DNA of 64,000 nucleotides from Candidatus Pseudolachnospira avium (lineage in GTDB: Bacteria; Bacillota; Clostridia; Lachnospirales; Lachnospiraceae), in NCBI GenBank assembly GCA_904420025.1, contig CAJFTW010000147.1, positions 1 through 64,000 on the forward strand, given 5' to 3'. The notes below the pieces were generated by a model that was not told the origin of the DNA, searched no databases, and worked only from the letters and a program-made list of their open reading frames with translations. Of this stretch, positions 33,623 through 42,907 are shown in pieces. The position numbers and the translations under genes are program-made. How positions within the stretch are numbered: the first letter of the stretch is position 1; every line of letters starts with the position of its first letter.

Positions 33623-34957
33623 ATGGAAGTCCGTTACCGCAGGGAGTTGAGCGAGACATTTTTGATTCTGGAGGGGGACGGGCAGCCGGACGTCTATACC
33701 GCCCGGATCTTAAAGGAAAACCGGCTGGACGGGGTGGCGGTCAGCCAGATCCACTGGGCGGAAGGGCGGCCGGAATACTGGTTTGCGGTTTCCGGATGCC
33801 AGACCCTCCGGCGCCTGTGGGAGAGCCGCCAGCTGCAGGCCGGGGAGGTGCGGGAGCTGCTGCTGGGCCTGCACCGGGGGCTGGAGCAGCTGGAGGATTA
33901 CCTTCTGGATCTGGACCGGGTGCTGCTGGAGCCGGACCTCCTCTTTGTGCCGGAGGAGGGGACCGGCCAGGTGCGGCTGTGCTGCCATCCCGGCTGGACC
34001 GGCAATTTCTTTGACGGGGTGCGCTCCCTGGTCCAGTATTTCCTGAACAAAATGGACCACGGGGATAGCGCCAGCGTGGAGATGACCTACCGGCTGTTCC
34101 AGGTGGTGGGAAAAGAGTTTTTCTGCTTTGATGATCTGCTGGAGGCACTGGACCTGCCGGAGGGGCAGGAGGAGAAGGCGCCGGAGGAAGGGGAGCCTTG
34201 GGAGCCGGGGGAGGATTTTGCGCCGGAGGGGCTGGCGGAGGAGGGGGAGGAAGGCCATTTTTTCCCGGATCAGTCCAGCCGGAAGGCCCGCAGGCTTGCG
34301 AGGAAAGATGGGAAGCTCCGCAGATTTGAGCAGAACCACGCGGAACGGAAACATGCAGGCAGGAAACTTGCGGGAAAAGCATCGGTGCCCTGGGCTGGGT
34401 TCCTGGCGATTCCGGCGGTGGCGGCAGTGTTCCTGCTTCTCCGGTATCTGAACCTGTGGCAGCCGCCGGACCAGCTGGCGGCGGTGGGGCTGCTTCTCCT
34501 TTCCGTTGCGTTGGCCGGCCTGGCAGGGATCTGGCTGCGCCGCCGTCCGCTGCGCGGCAGGAAAGCCGGCACAAAGGAGCCGGAAAAAGAGATCCCGGCG
34601 GAGCTGTGGGAGGGAAAGGACCGGGTGACGGATTTCCTGCCGGGAGCGTTTTCGGAGACCGCCGGAGAGCGGTGCCTGGTCAGCCAGAACTCCCTCCGCC
34701 ATGATACCATCCGCATCCGGCAGCTGCCGTTTATCCTGGGCAAAATGGAGGATGTCTGTGACTACCCACTGCGGTATCCGGTGATCAGCCGGATTCACGC
34801 CCGGCTGGAGCAGCAGGATGGGCAGATCTACCTGGTGGACTGCAATTCCACCAACGGCACCTATCTCAACGGGGTACGCCTGGAGCCCAACCGCCGTTAC
34901 CCGGTGCAGGCGGGGGATGAGATCATGCTGGCGGATCTGAAGTATCTGTTCCAGTGA
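33623..34957 (+). CDS. FHA-domain protein with DUF6382-like N-terminus
   Basis: Residues 1-175 resemble the DUF6382 domain, beginning MEVRYRRELSETFLILEG. A glutamate-rich segment and a basic stretch follow, then two membrane helices (about residues 253-270 and 280-300). The last 85 residues are an FHA domain: FILGKMEDVCDYPL, then ISRIHARLE and STNGTYLNGVRL. FHA domains bind phosphothreonine, but no kinase gene is visible in the window. As the last gene of the Tad operon, it may connect pilus assembly to a signalling pathway. Confidence 0.85.
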   Translation: MEVRYRRELSETFLILEGDGQPDVYTARILKENRLDGVAVSQIHWAEGRPEYWFAVSGCQTLRRLWESRQLQAGEVRELLLGLHRGLEQLEDYLLDLDRVLLEPDLLFVPEEGTGQVRLCCHPGWTGNFFDGVRSLVQYFLNKMDHGDSASVEMTYRLFQVVGKEFFCFDDLLEALDLPEGQEEKAPEEGEPWEPGEDFAPEGLAEEGEEGHFFPDQSSRKARRLARKDGKLRRFEQNHAERKHAGRKLAGKASVPWAGFLAIPAVAAVFLLLRYLNLWQPPDQLAAVGLLLLSVALAGLAGIWLRRRPLRGRKAGTKEPEKEIPAELWEGKDRVTDFLPGAFSETAGERCLVSQNSLRHDTIRIRQLPFILGKMEDVCDYPLRYPVISRIHARLEQQDGQIYLVDCNSTNGTYLNGVRLEPNRRYPVQAGDEIMLADLKYLFQ

Positions 34958-34958
34958 G

Positions 34959-35037
34959 GTATCTCCGGCCGGAATCCCCGTATCTCCGGCCGGCATTCCG
35001 CATTTCCCGGCTGGCATATCACATCTCCCGGCCGGTG
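34959..35037 (+). repeat. Short degenerate tandem repeats with CCGGCCGG
   Basis: Four units of 21-22 bp start at 34959, 34980, 35002 and 35023, the first as GTATCTCCGGCCGGAATCCC. The self-complementary CCGGCCGG core is kept in units 1 and 2 and degraded later. They lie between the Tad operon and the rhomboid promoter. Confidence 0.7.
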
Positions 35038-35042
35038 TTTTC

Positions 35043-35071
35043 TTGACAATCCACACCGGGAATGCTACGAT
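35043..35071 (+). promoter_or_regulatory. Promoter of the rhomboid gene
   Basis: TTGACA at 35043-35048 and TACGAT at 35066-35071 are 17 bp apart, about 60 bp before the TTG start. Confidence 0.7.
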
Positions 35072-35134
35072 AACCGGAGACCCTTGTAGACGGGATGTCC
35101 GGCCGCACCGCCGGCCGGGGAAAGGAAGGCAAGC

Positions 35135-35755
35135 TTGGGTATCCGCTACTATTGGAGAAATTATCCGGTGATCACCATTCTGCTGGTGGCTTTGAATGCG
35201 ATCTTTTTTGTGGGGCCGGACCTGCTGGAGATCCCTTCGGACCTGACAACTGTGCTGTACGGCGGCGGATTGACGCTGGCGGACGTGGAGAACGGGGAGG
35301 TATACCGGTTCCTGACTTCGGCCTTTCTGCACTTTGACATCAATCACCTGATGGGAAACATGCTGATGCTGGTGATTATGGGATACCGTCTGGAGCGGAT
35401 CCTGGGGCATATCCCCTATCTGATCCTCTATCTGGCCAGCGGCGTGGGAGCCAATGTGGTCACCTTCGTCTCCTATTACATGGGAGGCGATTACCGGGTG
35501 ATCGCCGCCGGTGCCTCCGGCGCCATCTTTGGTGTCTGCGGCGGCATGTACGCGGTGGCGCTGATCGGCCGCCAGGCAGAGGGGATCACCGCCGGCCAGA
35601 TGATGGCGGTGATCCTGATCACGCTGCTGTCCGGCTATATGTCCCTGGAAGTGAACAACATGGCCCATCTTTCCGGACTGATTTTCGGCTTCCTTCTGGG
35701 GCTGGCGTTCTATCTGGTAAAACGGATGAGAAGGCCCCGGAATCCCTGGGTGTAA
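35135..35755 (+). CDS. Rhomboid family intramembrane serine protease
   Basis: The TTG at 35135 follows AAAGGAAGG. Six membrane helices are apparent. The catalytic serine lies in GASGAIFG and the histidine in MAHLSGLIFGFLLG. The FLHFDINHLMGNM segment matches the conserved HxxxxHxxxNM region of helix 2. Rhomboids cut membrane proteins within the bilayer; the substrate is not known. A basic tail, KRMRRPRNPWV, ends the protein. It is monocistronic. Confidence 0.9.
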   Translation: MGIRYYWRNYPVITILLVALNAIFFVGPDLLEIPSDLTTVLYGGGLTLADVENGEVYRFLTSAFLHFDINHLMGNMLMLVIMGYRLERILGHIPYLILYLASGVGANVVTFVSYYMGGDYRVIAAGASGAIFGVCGGMYAVALIGRQAEGITAGQMMAVILITLLSGYMSLEVNNMAHLSGLIFGFLLGLAFYLVKRMRRPRNPWV

Positions 35756-35804
35756 AGGGCGTGTAAAAAGTCGGAAAAAGAAGTGCAAAATCGGGAAGTT
35801 CGGG

Positions 35805-35833
35805 TTGCGGAACCCCCGGTTTTGCGGTATGAT
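35805..35833 (+). promoter_or_regulatory. Promoter of the transaldolase gene
   Basis: TTGCGG at 35805-35810 and TATGAT at 35828-35833 are 17 bp apart. The transcript would start about 15 bases before the leader repeats. Confidence 0.7.
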
Positions 35834-35855
35834 AGGTGCGAAACATGGAAGCTAT

Positions 35856-36002
35856 GAAACACCCTCCGGGTGTAACGGGATGCCGTGAGAAGCACGGCAA
35901 CTATGAAACACCCTCCGGGTGTAACGGGATGCCGTGAGAAGCACGGCAACTATGAAACACCCTCCGGGTGTAACAGGATGCCGTGAGAGACACGGCAACT
36001 AT
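35856..36002 (+). repeat. Three-copy 49-bp double-hairpin leader repeat before transaldolase
   Basis: Units span 35856-35904, 35905-35953 and 35954-36002. Each contains ACACCCTCCGGGTGT and GCCGTG-N5-CACGGC hairpins. The final CACGGC lies ten bases before the GGAG Shine-Dalgarno of transaldolase. These units match those before xre at 15104-15250 in length, hairpins and spacing. Confidence 0.9.
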
Positions 36003-36018
36003 GAAAGGAGAACCAACG

Positions 36019-36672
36019 ATGGAACTGTTTATTGATACCGCTAATATTGAGGAAATCCGGAAAGCCAACGATATGGGTGTGATCAGCGGCGTCACCACCA
36101 ACCCGTCTCTGATTGCCAAGGAAGGCCGGGATTTCAAGCAGGTCATCCAGGAGATTGCCGGTATTGTGGACGGCCCCATCAGCGGAGAGGTGAAGGCCAC
36201 CACGGTGGATGCCCAGGGTATGATCGAGGAGGGCCGGGAGATTGCGGCCATTCATCCCAATATGGTAGTCAAGATCCCTATGACGGTGGAGGGCCTGAAG
36301 GCCTGCAAGGCACTGACCAAGGAAGGGATCAAGACCAATGTGACCCTGGTATTTACCGCCAACCAGGCGCTGCTGGCGGCCAGGGCCGGTGCTACGTATG
36401 TATCCCCGTTTTTGGGGCGGCTGGACGACATTTCCATGCCGGGGATTGACCTGATCCGCACCATTGCGGAGATGTTTGCGGTGCAGGGCATCACCACCAA
36501 GATTATTGCCGCCAGCATCCGGAATCCCATTCATGTGACGGACAGCGCACTTGCCGGAGCGGACATCGCAACGGTTCCTTATAAAGTGATTGAGCAGATG
36601 ACCAAGCATCCGCTGACGGACCAGGGCATTGCCAAGTTCCAGGCGGATTACAAGGCTGTATTCGGCGAGTGA
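36019..36672 (+). CDS. Transaldolase / fructose-6-phosphate aldolase family protein
   Basis: The start at 36019 ([13 protein letters not shown]) follows AAAGGAG. The 217-residue length fits the short transaldolase class. Landmarks are [13 protein letters not shown], the Schiff-base lysine in NMVVKIPMT, and [13 protein letters not shown]. It would transfer a three-carbon unit, or act as fructose-6-phosphate aldolase; sequence alone does not separate the two. It complements the split transketolase at 2840-4647 in the pentose phosphate pathway. The 5' leader carries three double-hairpin repeats. Confidence 0.93.
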   Translation: MELFIDTANIEEIRKANDMGVISGVTTNPSLIAKEGRDFKQVIQEIAGIVDGPISGEVKATTVDAQGMIEEGREIAAIHPNMVVKIPMTVEGLKACKALTKEGIKTNVTLVFTANQALLAARAGATYVSPFLGRLDDISMPGIDLIRTIAEMFAVQGITTKIIAASIRNPIHVTDSALAGADIATVPYKVIEQMTKHPLTDQGIAKFQADYKAVFGE

Positions 36673-36702
36673 GGAAAAGACACAAAGAAGGGGTAAGCGA
36701 AA

Positions 36703-37233
36703 ATGAAAAAGATTTGGATGTTGGCACTGGCACTCCTGGCCTGCGGCATGATGGCCATGGGCTGCTCCTCCAATGAGGAGACCACCGCGGAGGAGACCAC
36801 GGCGGAGGAAACCACCGAGGCGACCACGGAGGAGGAGACCACGGAGGAGGAAACCACCGAAGCGCCCACCACGGAAGAGGCTACGGAGGCGGAGACTACC
36901 GAGGCGGCTGCGAGTAGCGCTGCTGCCGGCGAGGCCTCTGCGTATCTGGCCTGGGGCGCAGAAGAGTGGAAGGCGGCTTCCGATGAGGAAAAGCTGGCCG
37001 CTGCGGAAGAGGTTCTGGTACAGGTTGGAAACGCCATGATGGAAGGCTTTGGAGAGATGATGGAACTGGCTCAGACCGATCCGGATGCTAAGGCAGAGCT
37101 GGATGCTCAGATCGCCGATATGGTTACGCAGATTGACAGCTTCTTCGCCACGGATATGGGCCTGACCCTGCAGGATCTGGTGGACGCTTCCATTTCTATG
37201 GTAGGCACGGAGGATACCACGGCTGCAGAATAA
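36703..37233 (+). CDS. Small lipoprotein with threonine/glutamate-rich linker
   Basis: The signal peptide ends with the lipobox MAMGC at residue 21, so the protein is lipid-anchored outside the membrane. A linker of about 45 residues made almost wholly of T and E (EETTAEETTAEETTEATTEE) follows, then an acidic helical domain of about 100 residues beginning YLAWGAEEWKAASDEEKLAA. I do not recognise this domain. The gene follows transaldolase by 30 bp, so co-transcription is likely. Confidence 0.8.
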   Translation: MKKIWMLALALLACGMMAMGCSSNEETTAEETTAEETTEATTEEETTEEETTEAPTTEEATEAETTEAAASSAAAGEASAYLAWGAEEWKAASDEEKLAAAEEVLVQVGNAMMEGFGEMMELAQTDPDAKAELDAQIADMVTQIDSFFATDMGLTLQDLVDASISMVGTEDTTAAE

Positions 37234-37265
37234 CAAAAAAGCGAAAAAGGGACCGTTTTCAAAAA

Positions 37266-37303
37266 GGGGACCGGAAGCCAAGGAGCTTCCGGTCCCTGTT
37301 TTT
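37266..37303 (+). terminator. Strong terminator after the lipoprotein gene
   Basis: GGGACCGGAAGC pairs perfectly with GCTTCCGGTCCC across a six-base loop, and TGTTTTTG follows. Both flanking genes converge on it. Confidence 0.9.
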
Positions 37304-37377
37304 GCGGTGCGCATCGCGTAATCGGATAGAGGGAGGAACTTTCCCTATCCGATCGATAAGCCCGGCAAGCGCACGTT

Positions 37378-39201
37378 CTACTGCTCCGCCATCCAGTCCT
37401 CCATGTAAGTCTCAATCACGTCAAAGGGCGCCGGGCCCAGATCCAGCAGGAACCGGTGGAACTCCTTCAGCTCAAAGGAATCCCCCAGGGTTTCTTCCGC
37501 TGTGTCCCGCAGCTCCTCAAATTCCAGCCAGCCGATGACATAGGGCAGGTAGGCCCCGGGCTCCGCCACCACATAGTCAAAGAGGGTCTGGGCGGTGGCC
37601 TCATCCCCCAGGCCGTAGGTGGCCAGGAACTCCTGCAGCTGCTCCAGGGTGTACCCTTCGTAGTTGACGTACAGGTCTGCCAGGGCGGAGAGCTCCAGGG
37701 AGAGGGCGCTGTTCAGCTGCTGCAGTGCCACGGCGGATTCGCTGGCGTTTTCATTGTAGCCGTAAGCCAGCTGCTCCACGTAGGTGGCCCACCCTTCCGT
37801 GTAGCCCACAAAGTTCAGAACGTGCCGCAGAGGGCAGGGGTTGGTGCGGTTAAAATACACGGTCTGATACAGATGCCCCGGATAGCCCTCATGGGCCAGG
37901 GTGGTGTAGAGGCCGCCGGTGCTGCTGCTCCGATTGATATAGATTTTGTTGTCCGTGTCGGCGTCAATGGGCGGCGTCAGGTAGAACGCGGGGCTCATGC
38001 TCTCCTCCAGGGACTCGTGGACATAGTTGATGGTATAGCTGGTGTCATCCAGCTCCGGGAAATCCGTGAGGATTTTCTGCTGCAGGTCCTCCAGCATCGC
38101 CTCCGGCTCGGTGAAACCAAAGTCAAAGCTCTCAAAGCTTTCAATCCAGTCCTCATCGGACTGGGCCACCATGGCCAGCGCAAAAATGTCCGAGGACATC
38201 TGGTCGGACAGCTTCTGGATCATCTCCTCCGGCGTCCAGGAGGAGCCGGTGTTGGAGGCGGCCAGGTAGGCATAGTATGCTTTCCCTTCGGGGAAAGCGG
38301 CCAGCCCCCGGTCGTTGGTGCCGGTGCCCTTGAGGCCGGTGAGGCCGTCGGCCAGCAGCCGGTAGGCGGGGATGACGCTGTTCTGCACCGCCTCGGCGTT
38401 CCGGGTCTTGTAATCCTCCCGCTGTTCCTGGGTTAGCCCCTCCAAGGCATCTACCTTGTCGTCAAAGACCGAGAGCAGATAGTTGTTTTCCGGGTCTGCA
38501 ATAAAGCTTTCGCAGGAGGCGATGACCGCGTCGGCGGTGGTGTCCGAGAAGAACAGGCCCGCCTCGGATTTCCGCTGTTCAAACTCCAGGAGGGAGGAGA
38601 AGTAGTCCGGCAGGCATTCCAGCAGCTGCAGATAAACCTCCACATCCTCGGCAGAGTAGAAGGTGTATTCCGCCAGCAGCACCGGCAGCTGGGCCTGGAT
38701 GCCGGTGGTGGGGCCCAGGGCTTCCTGGTAGAGCTCAAAGTCCGTACCTTGCAGCTCTGTGGTCAGGTATTCCATCAGAATGTCGTAGGTCAGCTGCTGG
38801 CTTTCCGTCAGATCCTCGTAGGAAAAAGCCGAGAGCTCCGCCCGAACCGTCTGCAGCTCTTCGCAGGCGTCCTGGAAGGAGGAGGCGCTGAAGGTTCCGA
38901 AGGTGATGGGCGTCTCGGTGATGCCATAGGCCTCCGGGTCCGTCAGGGTGTAGTGGAGAGAGATGGTGTCAGAGGACACGGTGTCCCGGAACAGCTCCTC
39001 GGTGAACTGGTCAAAGGCCTGCTGGGTCTGCTCCTCCGGGAAGGTGGCCTCCGAAGCCGTGGTCTCCAGGGCAGTGCCGCTTTCTGCCGGGGCGGAGGAA
39101 GCCTCCGTTCCGGAGCCGGCGCCGTTGCAGCCTCCCAGGAGCAGGAGCAAGGCCATCAGGCAGGCGGTCAGGGAAAGAAAATGTTTTTTTGTATGCTTCA
39201 T
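37378..39201 (-). CDS. DUF885-family lipoprotein, putative metallopeptidase
   Basis: The start at 39201 gives a signal peptide with lipobox LLGGC at about residue 25. The central and C-terminal parts match DUF885 proteins. The HExxxGH-type motif is visible in TTLAHEGYPGHLYQT, followed by a glutamate helix in FVGYTEGWATYVEQLAYG. Members of this group are thought to be zinc peptidases at the cell surface. The length of 607 residues is typical. The homocysteine methyltransferase gene lies upstream in the same orientation. Confidence 0.85.
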   Translation of the reverse strand: MKHTKKHFLSLTACLMALLLLLGGCNGAGSGTEASSAPAESGTALETTASEATFPEEQTQQAFDQFTEELFRDTVSSDTISLHYTLTDPEAYGITETPITFGTFSASSFQDACEELQTVRAELSAFSYEDLTESQQLTYDILMEYLTTELQGTDFELYQEALGPTTGIQAQLPVLLAEYTFYSAEDVEVYLQLLECLPDYFSSLLEFEQRKSEAGLFFSDTTADAVIASCESFIADPENNYLLSVFDDKVDALEGLTQEQREDYKTRNAEAVQNSVIPAYRLLADGLTGLKGTGTNDRGLAAFPEGKAYYAYLAASNTGSSWTPEEMIQKLSDQMSSDIFALAMVAQSDEDWIESFESFDFGFTEPEAMLEDLQQKILTDFPELDDTSYTINYVHESLEESMSPAFYLTPPIDADTDNKIYINRSSSTGGLYTTLAHEGYPGHLYQTVYFNRTNPCPLRHVLNFVGYTEGWATYVEQLAYGYNENASESAVALQQLNSALSLELSALADLYVNYEGYTLEQLQEFLATYGLGDEATAQTLFDYVVAEPGAYLPYVIGWLEFEELRDTAEETLGDSFELKEFHRFLLDLGPAPFDVIETYMEDWMAEQ

Positions 39202-39249
39202 AGATCGTCCTTGTGCCTTTTCTTCTATTCTATACAGCCTGTTTCCCAT

Positions 39250-40131
39250 TTAGTCGTGCGCTTTTTTCAGCTGTGCCAGCTTGCGGATGAACGCCGGCGT
39301 GGTGCCGCAGCAGCCGCCGATGATCCGGGCCCCGGCCTGGACCAGCACGCCTATATGGCGGGCAAAGTCATCGGGGGACATGGGATAGACGGCCTCTCCC
39401 TGGGGGGAGATCACCGGCATGCCGGCGTTGGGCTTGGCGATAATGGGAACCTTGGCCACGGAGCACATGGTGGACACCACGGCCTCCAGCTGGTCCGGGC
39501 CCACGGAGCAGTTGACGCCCACGGCGGCGGCCCCCATTTCCTGGAGGGTCTCCACCATCTCCAGGGCGCTGCCGCCGTAGAGGGCGGAGCCATCCGCCTC
39601 CAGCGTCAGGGTACACATCACCGGCAGGTCGCAGACGTCCGCGGCGGCGTCCAGAATGGCCATGGCCTCGTCCACGCTCAGCAGCGTCTCCGCCACCAGC
39701 AGATCCACACCGGCCTCCGCCAGCAGCTGTACCTGCTCCCGGTAAATATCCAGCAGCTTCTCATAGGTCATAGGGCCGGCCGGCTCCAGCATCTGGCCGG
39801 TGGTGGTAATATCCCCGGCCACCAGGGCCCGGCCCTCCACCGCGTCCTGGGAGATGCGCACCAGCCGGGGGATCATATCCTGGATCTGGTCCGCCAGGCC
39901 AAAGCCCTCCAGGCTGAAGCGGTTGACGCTGAAGGTGGGGGCATAGACCACCTGGCTTCCGGCTTCCACGTAAGCCCGCTGCAGCTGGAAGAGTACGTCC
40001 GGGTGCTCCAGGACCCACTGCTCGGTGCAGATGCCCCGGGGCATGCCGGCCCGCATCAGGTTGGAGCCGGTGGCCCCGTCCAGCAGGAGCAGGTCCGATT
40101 CGGTCAGGCGGGCAAATTCTTGCTTGGTCAT
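39250..40131 (-). CDS. Homocysteine S-methyltransferase family protein
   Basis: The protein has the zinc-binding signature of this family: a cysteine in VGVNCSVGP and the pair in GGCCGTTPAF. The DGATGSNLMRAG start of the barrel is also typical. It would methylate homocysteine to methionine. At 293 residues it lacks the folate and cobalamin domains of MetH, so the methyl donor is not defined by the sequence. The partner proteins are not in the window. Confidence 0.88.
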   Translation of the reverse strand: MTKQEFARLTESDLLLLDGATGSNLMRAGMPRGICTEQWVLEHPDVLFQLQRAYVEAGSQVVYAPTFSVNRFSLEGFGLADQIQDMIPRLVRISQDAVEGRALVAGDITTTGQMLEPAGPMTYEKLLDIYREQVQLLAEAGVDLLVAETLLSVDEAMAILDAAADVCDLPVMCTLTLEADGSALYGGSALEMVETLQEMGAAAVGVNCSVGPDQLEAVVSTMCSVAKVPIIAKPNAGMPVISPQGEAVYPMSPDDFARHIGVLVQAGARIIGGCCGTTPAFIRKLAQLKKAHD

Positions 40132-40178
40132 GAGATTCTCCTTTGCAGTTGTTTTCTTTCATGCAGCCGATCAGCTCC

Positions 40179-40187
40179 ATTATAGCA
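40179..40187 (-). promoter_or_regulatory. Extended -10 promoter of the homocysteine methyltransferase gene
   Basis: On the minus strand TGCTATAAT forms an extended -10 element about 50 bp before the start. A -35 box is weak. The sequence 40188-40255 contains nothing else clear. Confidence 0.5.
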
Positions 40188-40255
40188 TGGCCCGCCTGAA
40201 AAATATACCCTCAGATGGCTCCTTTCTATAGCCTTACAGATTCCTTCCGGTACCC

Positions 40256-42889
40256 TCAGACAGCTCCTCTGTGATGGCCGCGCTTGCGCACCAGGCCCAC
40301 GGCCTTGGCAATCTCCAGGATCACCAGCGGCGCCAGGATCAGCCCCAGACCCGCCAGATACAGGGGCAGGGGGAGCCGGATCAGGCCGAAGAGGGTGGAT
40401 AGGGGGGTAAACAGCACCACCAGCACCAGGGCGGTGGAGGCCAGGGCTGCCCGGTTCAGCTGCCGGTTGGTGAAGAAGCCAATCCGGAACAGGGAATGCT
40501 CGGAACGCATGTTGAAGGCCTGCACCACCTGGGAGAGGGCCAGCACCAGGAAGGCCAGGGTCTGCCCGCCCTCCAGCTGCCCGGTAAACCGGCGGCCCAG
40601 ATAGAAGGCAGCCAGCGTCAGAATGCCGAACAGAAAGCCCTGGAGAATAATCTGTACGCCAAAGCCGTGGGCAAACAGCCCTTCATCCCGGGGCTTGGGG
40701 CGCTGCTCCATAATGTCCTTCTCCACCGGCTCCATGCCCAGGGCAATGGCCGGCAGGCTGTCCGTGGCCAGGTTGATCAGCAGCAGCTGCATGGACAGCA
40801 GCGGAGACTGATGCCACAGGAGCATGGCAATGAACACGGAGAGCACCTCGCCGATGTTGGTCCCCAGCAGGAAGCCCACCACCTTCTTGATGTTGGCGTA
40901 AATGCCCCGGCCCTCCCGCACCGCGTCCACAATGGTGGCAAAGTTGTCGTCCGTCAGGGTCATATCCGCGGCGCCCTTGGCCACGTCCGTGCCGGTGATG
41001 CCCATGGCGCAGCCGATATCCGCCGCCTTCAGGGCGGGCGCGTCGTTGACGCCGTCCCCGGTCATGGATACAATCTGGCCCCGGCGCTGCCAGGCCTTGA
41101 CAATACGGATTTTGTTCTCCGGGGAGACCCGGGCATAGACGGAGATGTGCTCCACCGCCGCGTCCAGCTGCTCCTCGGTCATGGCGTCCAGCTCCGGCCC
41201 GGTGATGGCCTGATCCCCTTCCTGGAAGATGCCCAGCTCCCGGGCAATGGCGGAGGCGGTTATCACGTGGTCCCCGGTGATCATCACCGGCTTAATGCCG
41301 GCCTGGCGGCAGACGGCCACAGCCGCCTTGGCCTCCGGGCGGGGCGGGTCGATCATCCCCACCAGGCCCAGGAAGGTGAGCCCGCCTTCCAGCTCCTCCG
41401 GCGTGGGATTTTCCGGAATCTGGCCGATCTCTTTGTAGGCCACGGCCAGCACCCGCAGAGCATCCCGGCTCATGGCCTCCTGCATGTGGGAGGCGGTCTC
41501 CAGGTCGCCGGAGACACAGAGAGGGGCCATGCCGTCAAAGGCGCCCTTGACGATCACCACATTTTTCCCGTTGATCCGGTTGATTGTGCTCATCCGCTTG
41601 CGGTCCGAGTCAAAGGGGATCTCCGCCAAACGGGGGAAATCCCGGTTCAGCTCCTCCCGGGGCATGCCGTTTTTGTGGGCCGCCAGCACAATGGCCGTTT
41701 CCGTGGGATCGCCTATGTGCTGCTCCTCCCCGTTTTGGAACACTATGTTGCCGTCGCAGCACAGGGCGCCGTACTGCAGAAGCTTCCGGATGGCAGGGCT
41801 GTTTTCCGTGCCGATCTCCTCCGGGGAATCGGTGCCGGAGCTCCAGGCCTGTACCAGGGTCATGCGGTTCTGGGTCAGGGTGCCGGTTTTATCCGAACAG
41901 ATGACGGAGGCGCTGCCCAGGGTTTCCACGGCGGGGAGGCGGCGGATAATGGCGTTTTTCTTGGCCATCCGCTGGACGCCAATGGAGAGGACGATGGTCA
42001 CAATGGCCGGCAGCCCCTCCGGGATGGCGGATACCGCCAGGGAGACGGCGGTCATAAAAATCTCCAGGGCCGGAATGCCGTTGGCCATGCCCACCACAAA
42101 GATGACCGCGCAGGCGGCCAGGGCCAGTACGCCCAGGTATTTGCCCAGCTGGGCCAGCTTTTTCTGCAGGGGGGTCTGGGAGTCCTCCGCCTGGTTCAGC
42201 AGGTCGGCAATCTTGCCCATCTCCGTGTCCATGCCGGTGGCCGTGACCACCGCCTCCGCCGTGCCGTTGGTAATGCTGCAGCCGGAGAATACCATATTGC
42301 TGCGGTCCCCCAGCGGCGCGTTTTCCTCGGAGAGAATAGTGGCATCTTTTTCTGCCGGGACTGACTCGCCGGTGAGGGCGGATTCCTCGCTTTTCAGGCT
42401 GGCACTCTTTAGCAGCCGGGCATCCGCCGGGACAAAGTCCCCGGCCTCCAGCCGGATGATGTCCCCGGGCACCAGCTCCGCCGCGTCAATGATTTTTTCC
42501 GCCCCGTCCCGCAGGACACGGGCGTGGGGGGCAGACAGGCTTTTCAGTGCGTCCAGGGCCTTCTCTGCCTTGCTCTCCTGGATGACGCCCATGACGGCGT
42601 TGAGGATGACAATCAGCAGGATCAGCACCGGCTCAAAAAATTCTTTGGGCTCCCCTTCCACACAGGCCACCACAAAGGAAATAATGGCGGCGATAATCAG
42701 GATGATGATCATCACATCCCGGAATTGCTCCGCAAAGCGCTGGAGAGTCGTTTTCTTTTTGCCTTCCCGCAGACGGTTCTCCCCGTATTGGGAGCGGAGC
42801 TCCGGGATCTGGCTTTCCGGCAGGCCCCGGGCAGGGTCCGTGCGGAGCTCCTGCAGGACTTGCGAAGTGGTTTGGCTGTGAGCGTTCAT
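40256..42889 (-). CDS. P2-type cation-transporting ATPase (Ca2+/Mn2+ type)
   Basis: The 877-residue protein has the complete P-type ATPase layout. The actuator loop is LTGESVP, the phosphorylation site is CSDKTGTLTQN, the nucleotide domain follows, and the hinge is MTGDGVNDAPALKAADIG. A PEGL motif in helix 4 (SAIPEGLPA) and the overall pattern fit the P2A/P2B calcium pumps, some of which also move Mn2+. The N-terminal sequence and C-terminal six-helix block are present. The ATG is preceded by GGAGGAGG. A manganese riboswitch lies just upstream but on the opposite strand. Confidence 0.9.
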   Translation of the reverse strand: MNAHSQTTSQVLQELRTDPARGLPESQIPELRSQYGENRLREGKKKTTLQRFAEQFRDVMIIILIIAAIISFVVACVEGEPKEFFEPVLILLIVILNAVMGVIQESKAEKALDALKSLSAPHARVLRDGAEKIIDAAELVPGDIIRLEAGDFVPADARLLKSASLKSEESALTGESVPAEKDATILSEENAPLGDRSNMVFSGCSITNGTAEAVVTATGMDTEMGKIADLLNQAEDSQTPLQKKLAQLGKYLGVLALAACAVIFVVGMANGIPALEIFMTAVSLAVSAIPEGLPAIVTIVLSIGVQRMAKKNAIIRRLPAVETLGSASVICSDKTGTLTQNRMTLVQAWSSGTDSPEEIGTENSPAIRKLLQYGALCCDGNIVFQNGEEQHIGDPTETAIVLAAHKNGMPREELNRDFPRLAEIPFDSDRKRMSTINRINGKNVVIVKGAFDGMAPLCVSGDLETASHMQEAMSRDALRVLAVAYKEIGQIPENPTPEELEGGLTFLGLVGMIDPPRPEAKAAVAVCRQAGIKPVMITGDHVITASAIARELGIFQEGDQAITGPELDAMTEEQLDAAVEHISVYARVSPENKIRIVKAWQRRGQIVSMTGDGVNDAPALKAADIGCAMGITGTDVAKGAADMTLTDDNFATIVDAVREGRGIYANIKKVVGFLLGTNIGEVLSVFIAMLLWHQSPLLSMQLLLINLATDSLPAIALGMEPVEKDIMEQRPKPRDEGLFAHGFGVQIILQGFLFGILTLAAFYLGRRFTGQLEGGQTLAFLVLALSQVVQAFNMRSEHSLFRIGFFTNRQLNRAALASTALVLVVLFTPLSTLFGLIRLPLPLYLAGLGLILAPLVILEIAKAVGLVRKRGHHRGAV

Positions 42890-42907
42890 AGGCTACCTCC
42901 TCCATGG

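Noticed and set aside
33710-35788. 692-residue minus-strand ORF
   Set aside because: It is antisense to the FHA and rhomboid genes, with no recognisable domain and no ribosome binding site.
35847-35940. Short frames through the leader repeats (for example [10 protein letters not shown])
   Set aside because: The 49-bp period changes the frame in each unit and the hairpins are better conserved than any peptide.
40496-42364. 622-residue plus-strand ORF opposite the P-type ATPase
   Set aside because: The ATPase on the other strand has every expected motif, so this frame is a shadow.
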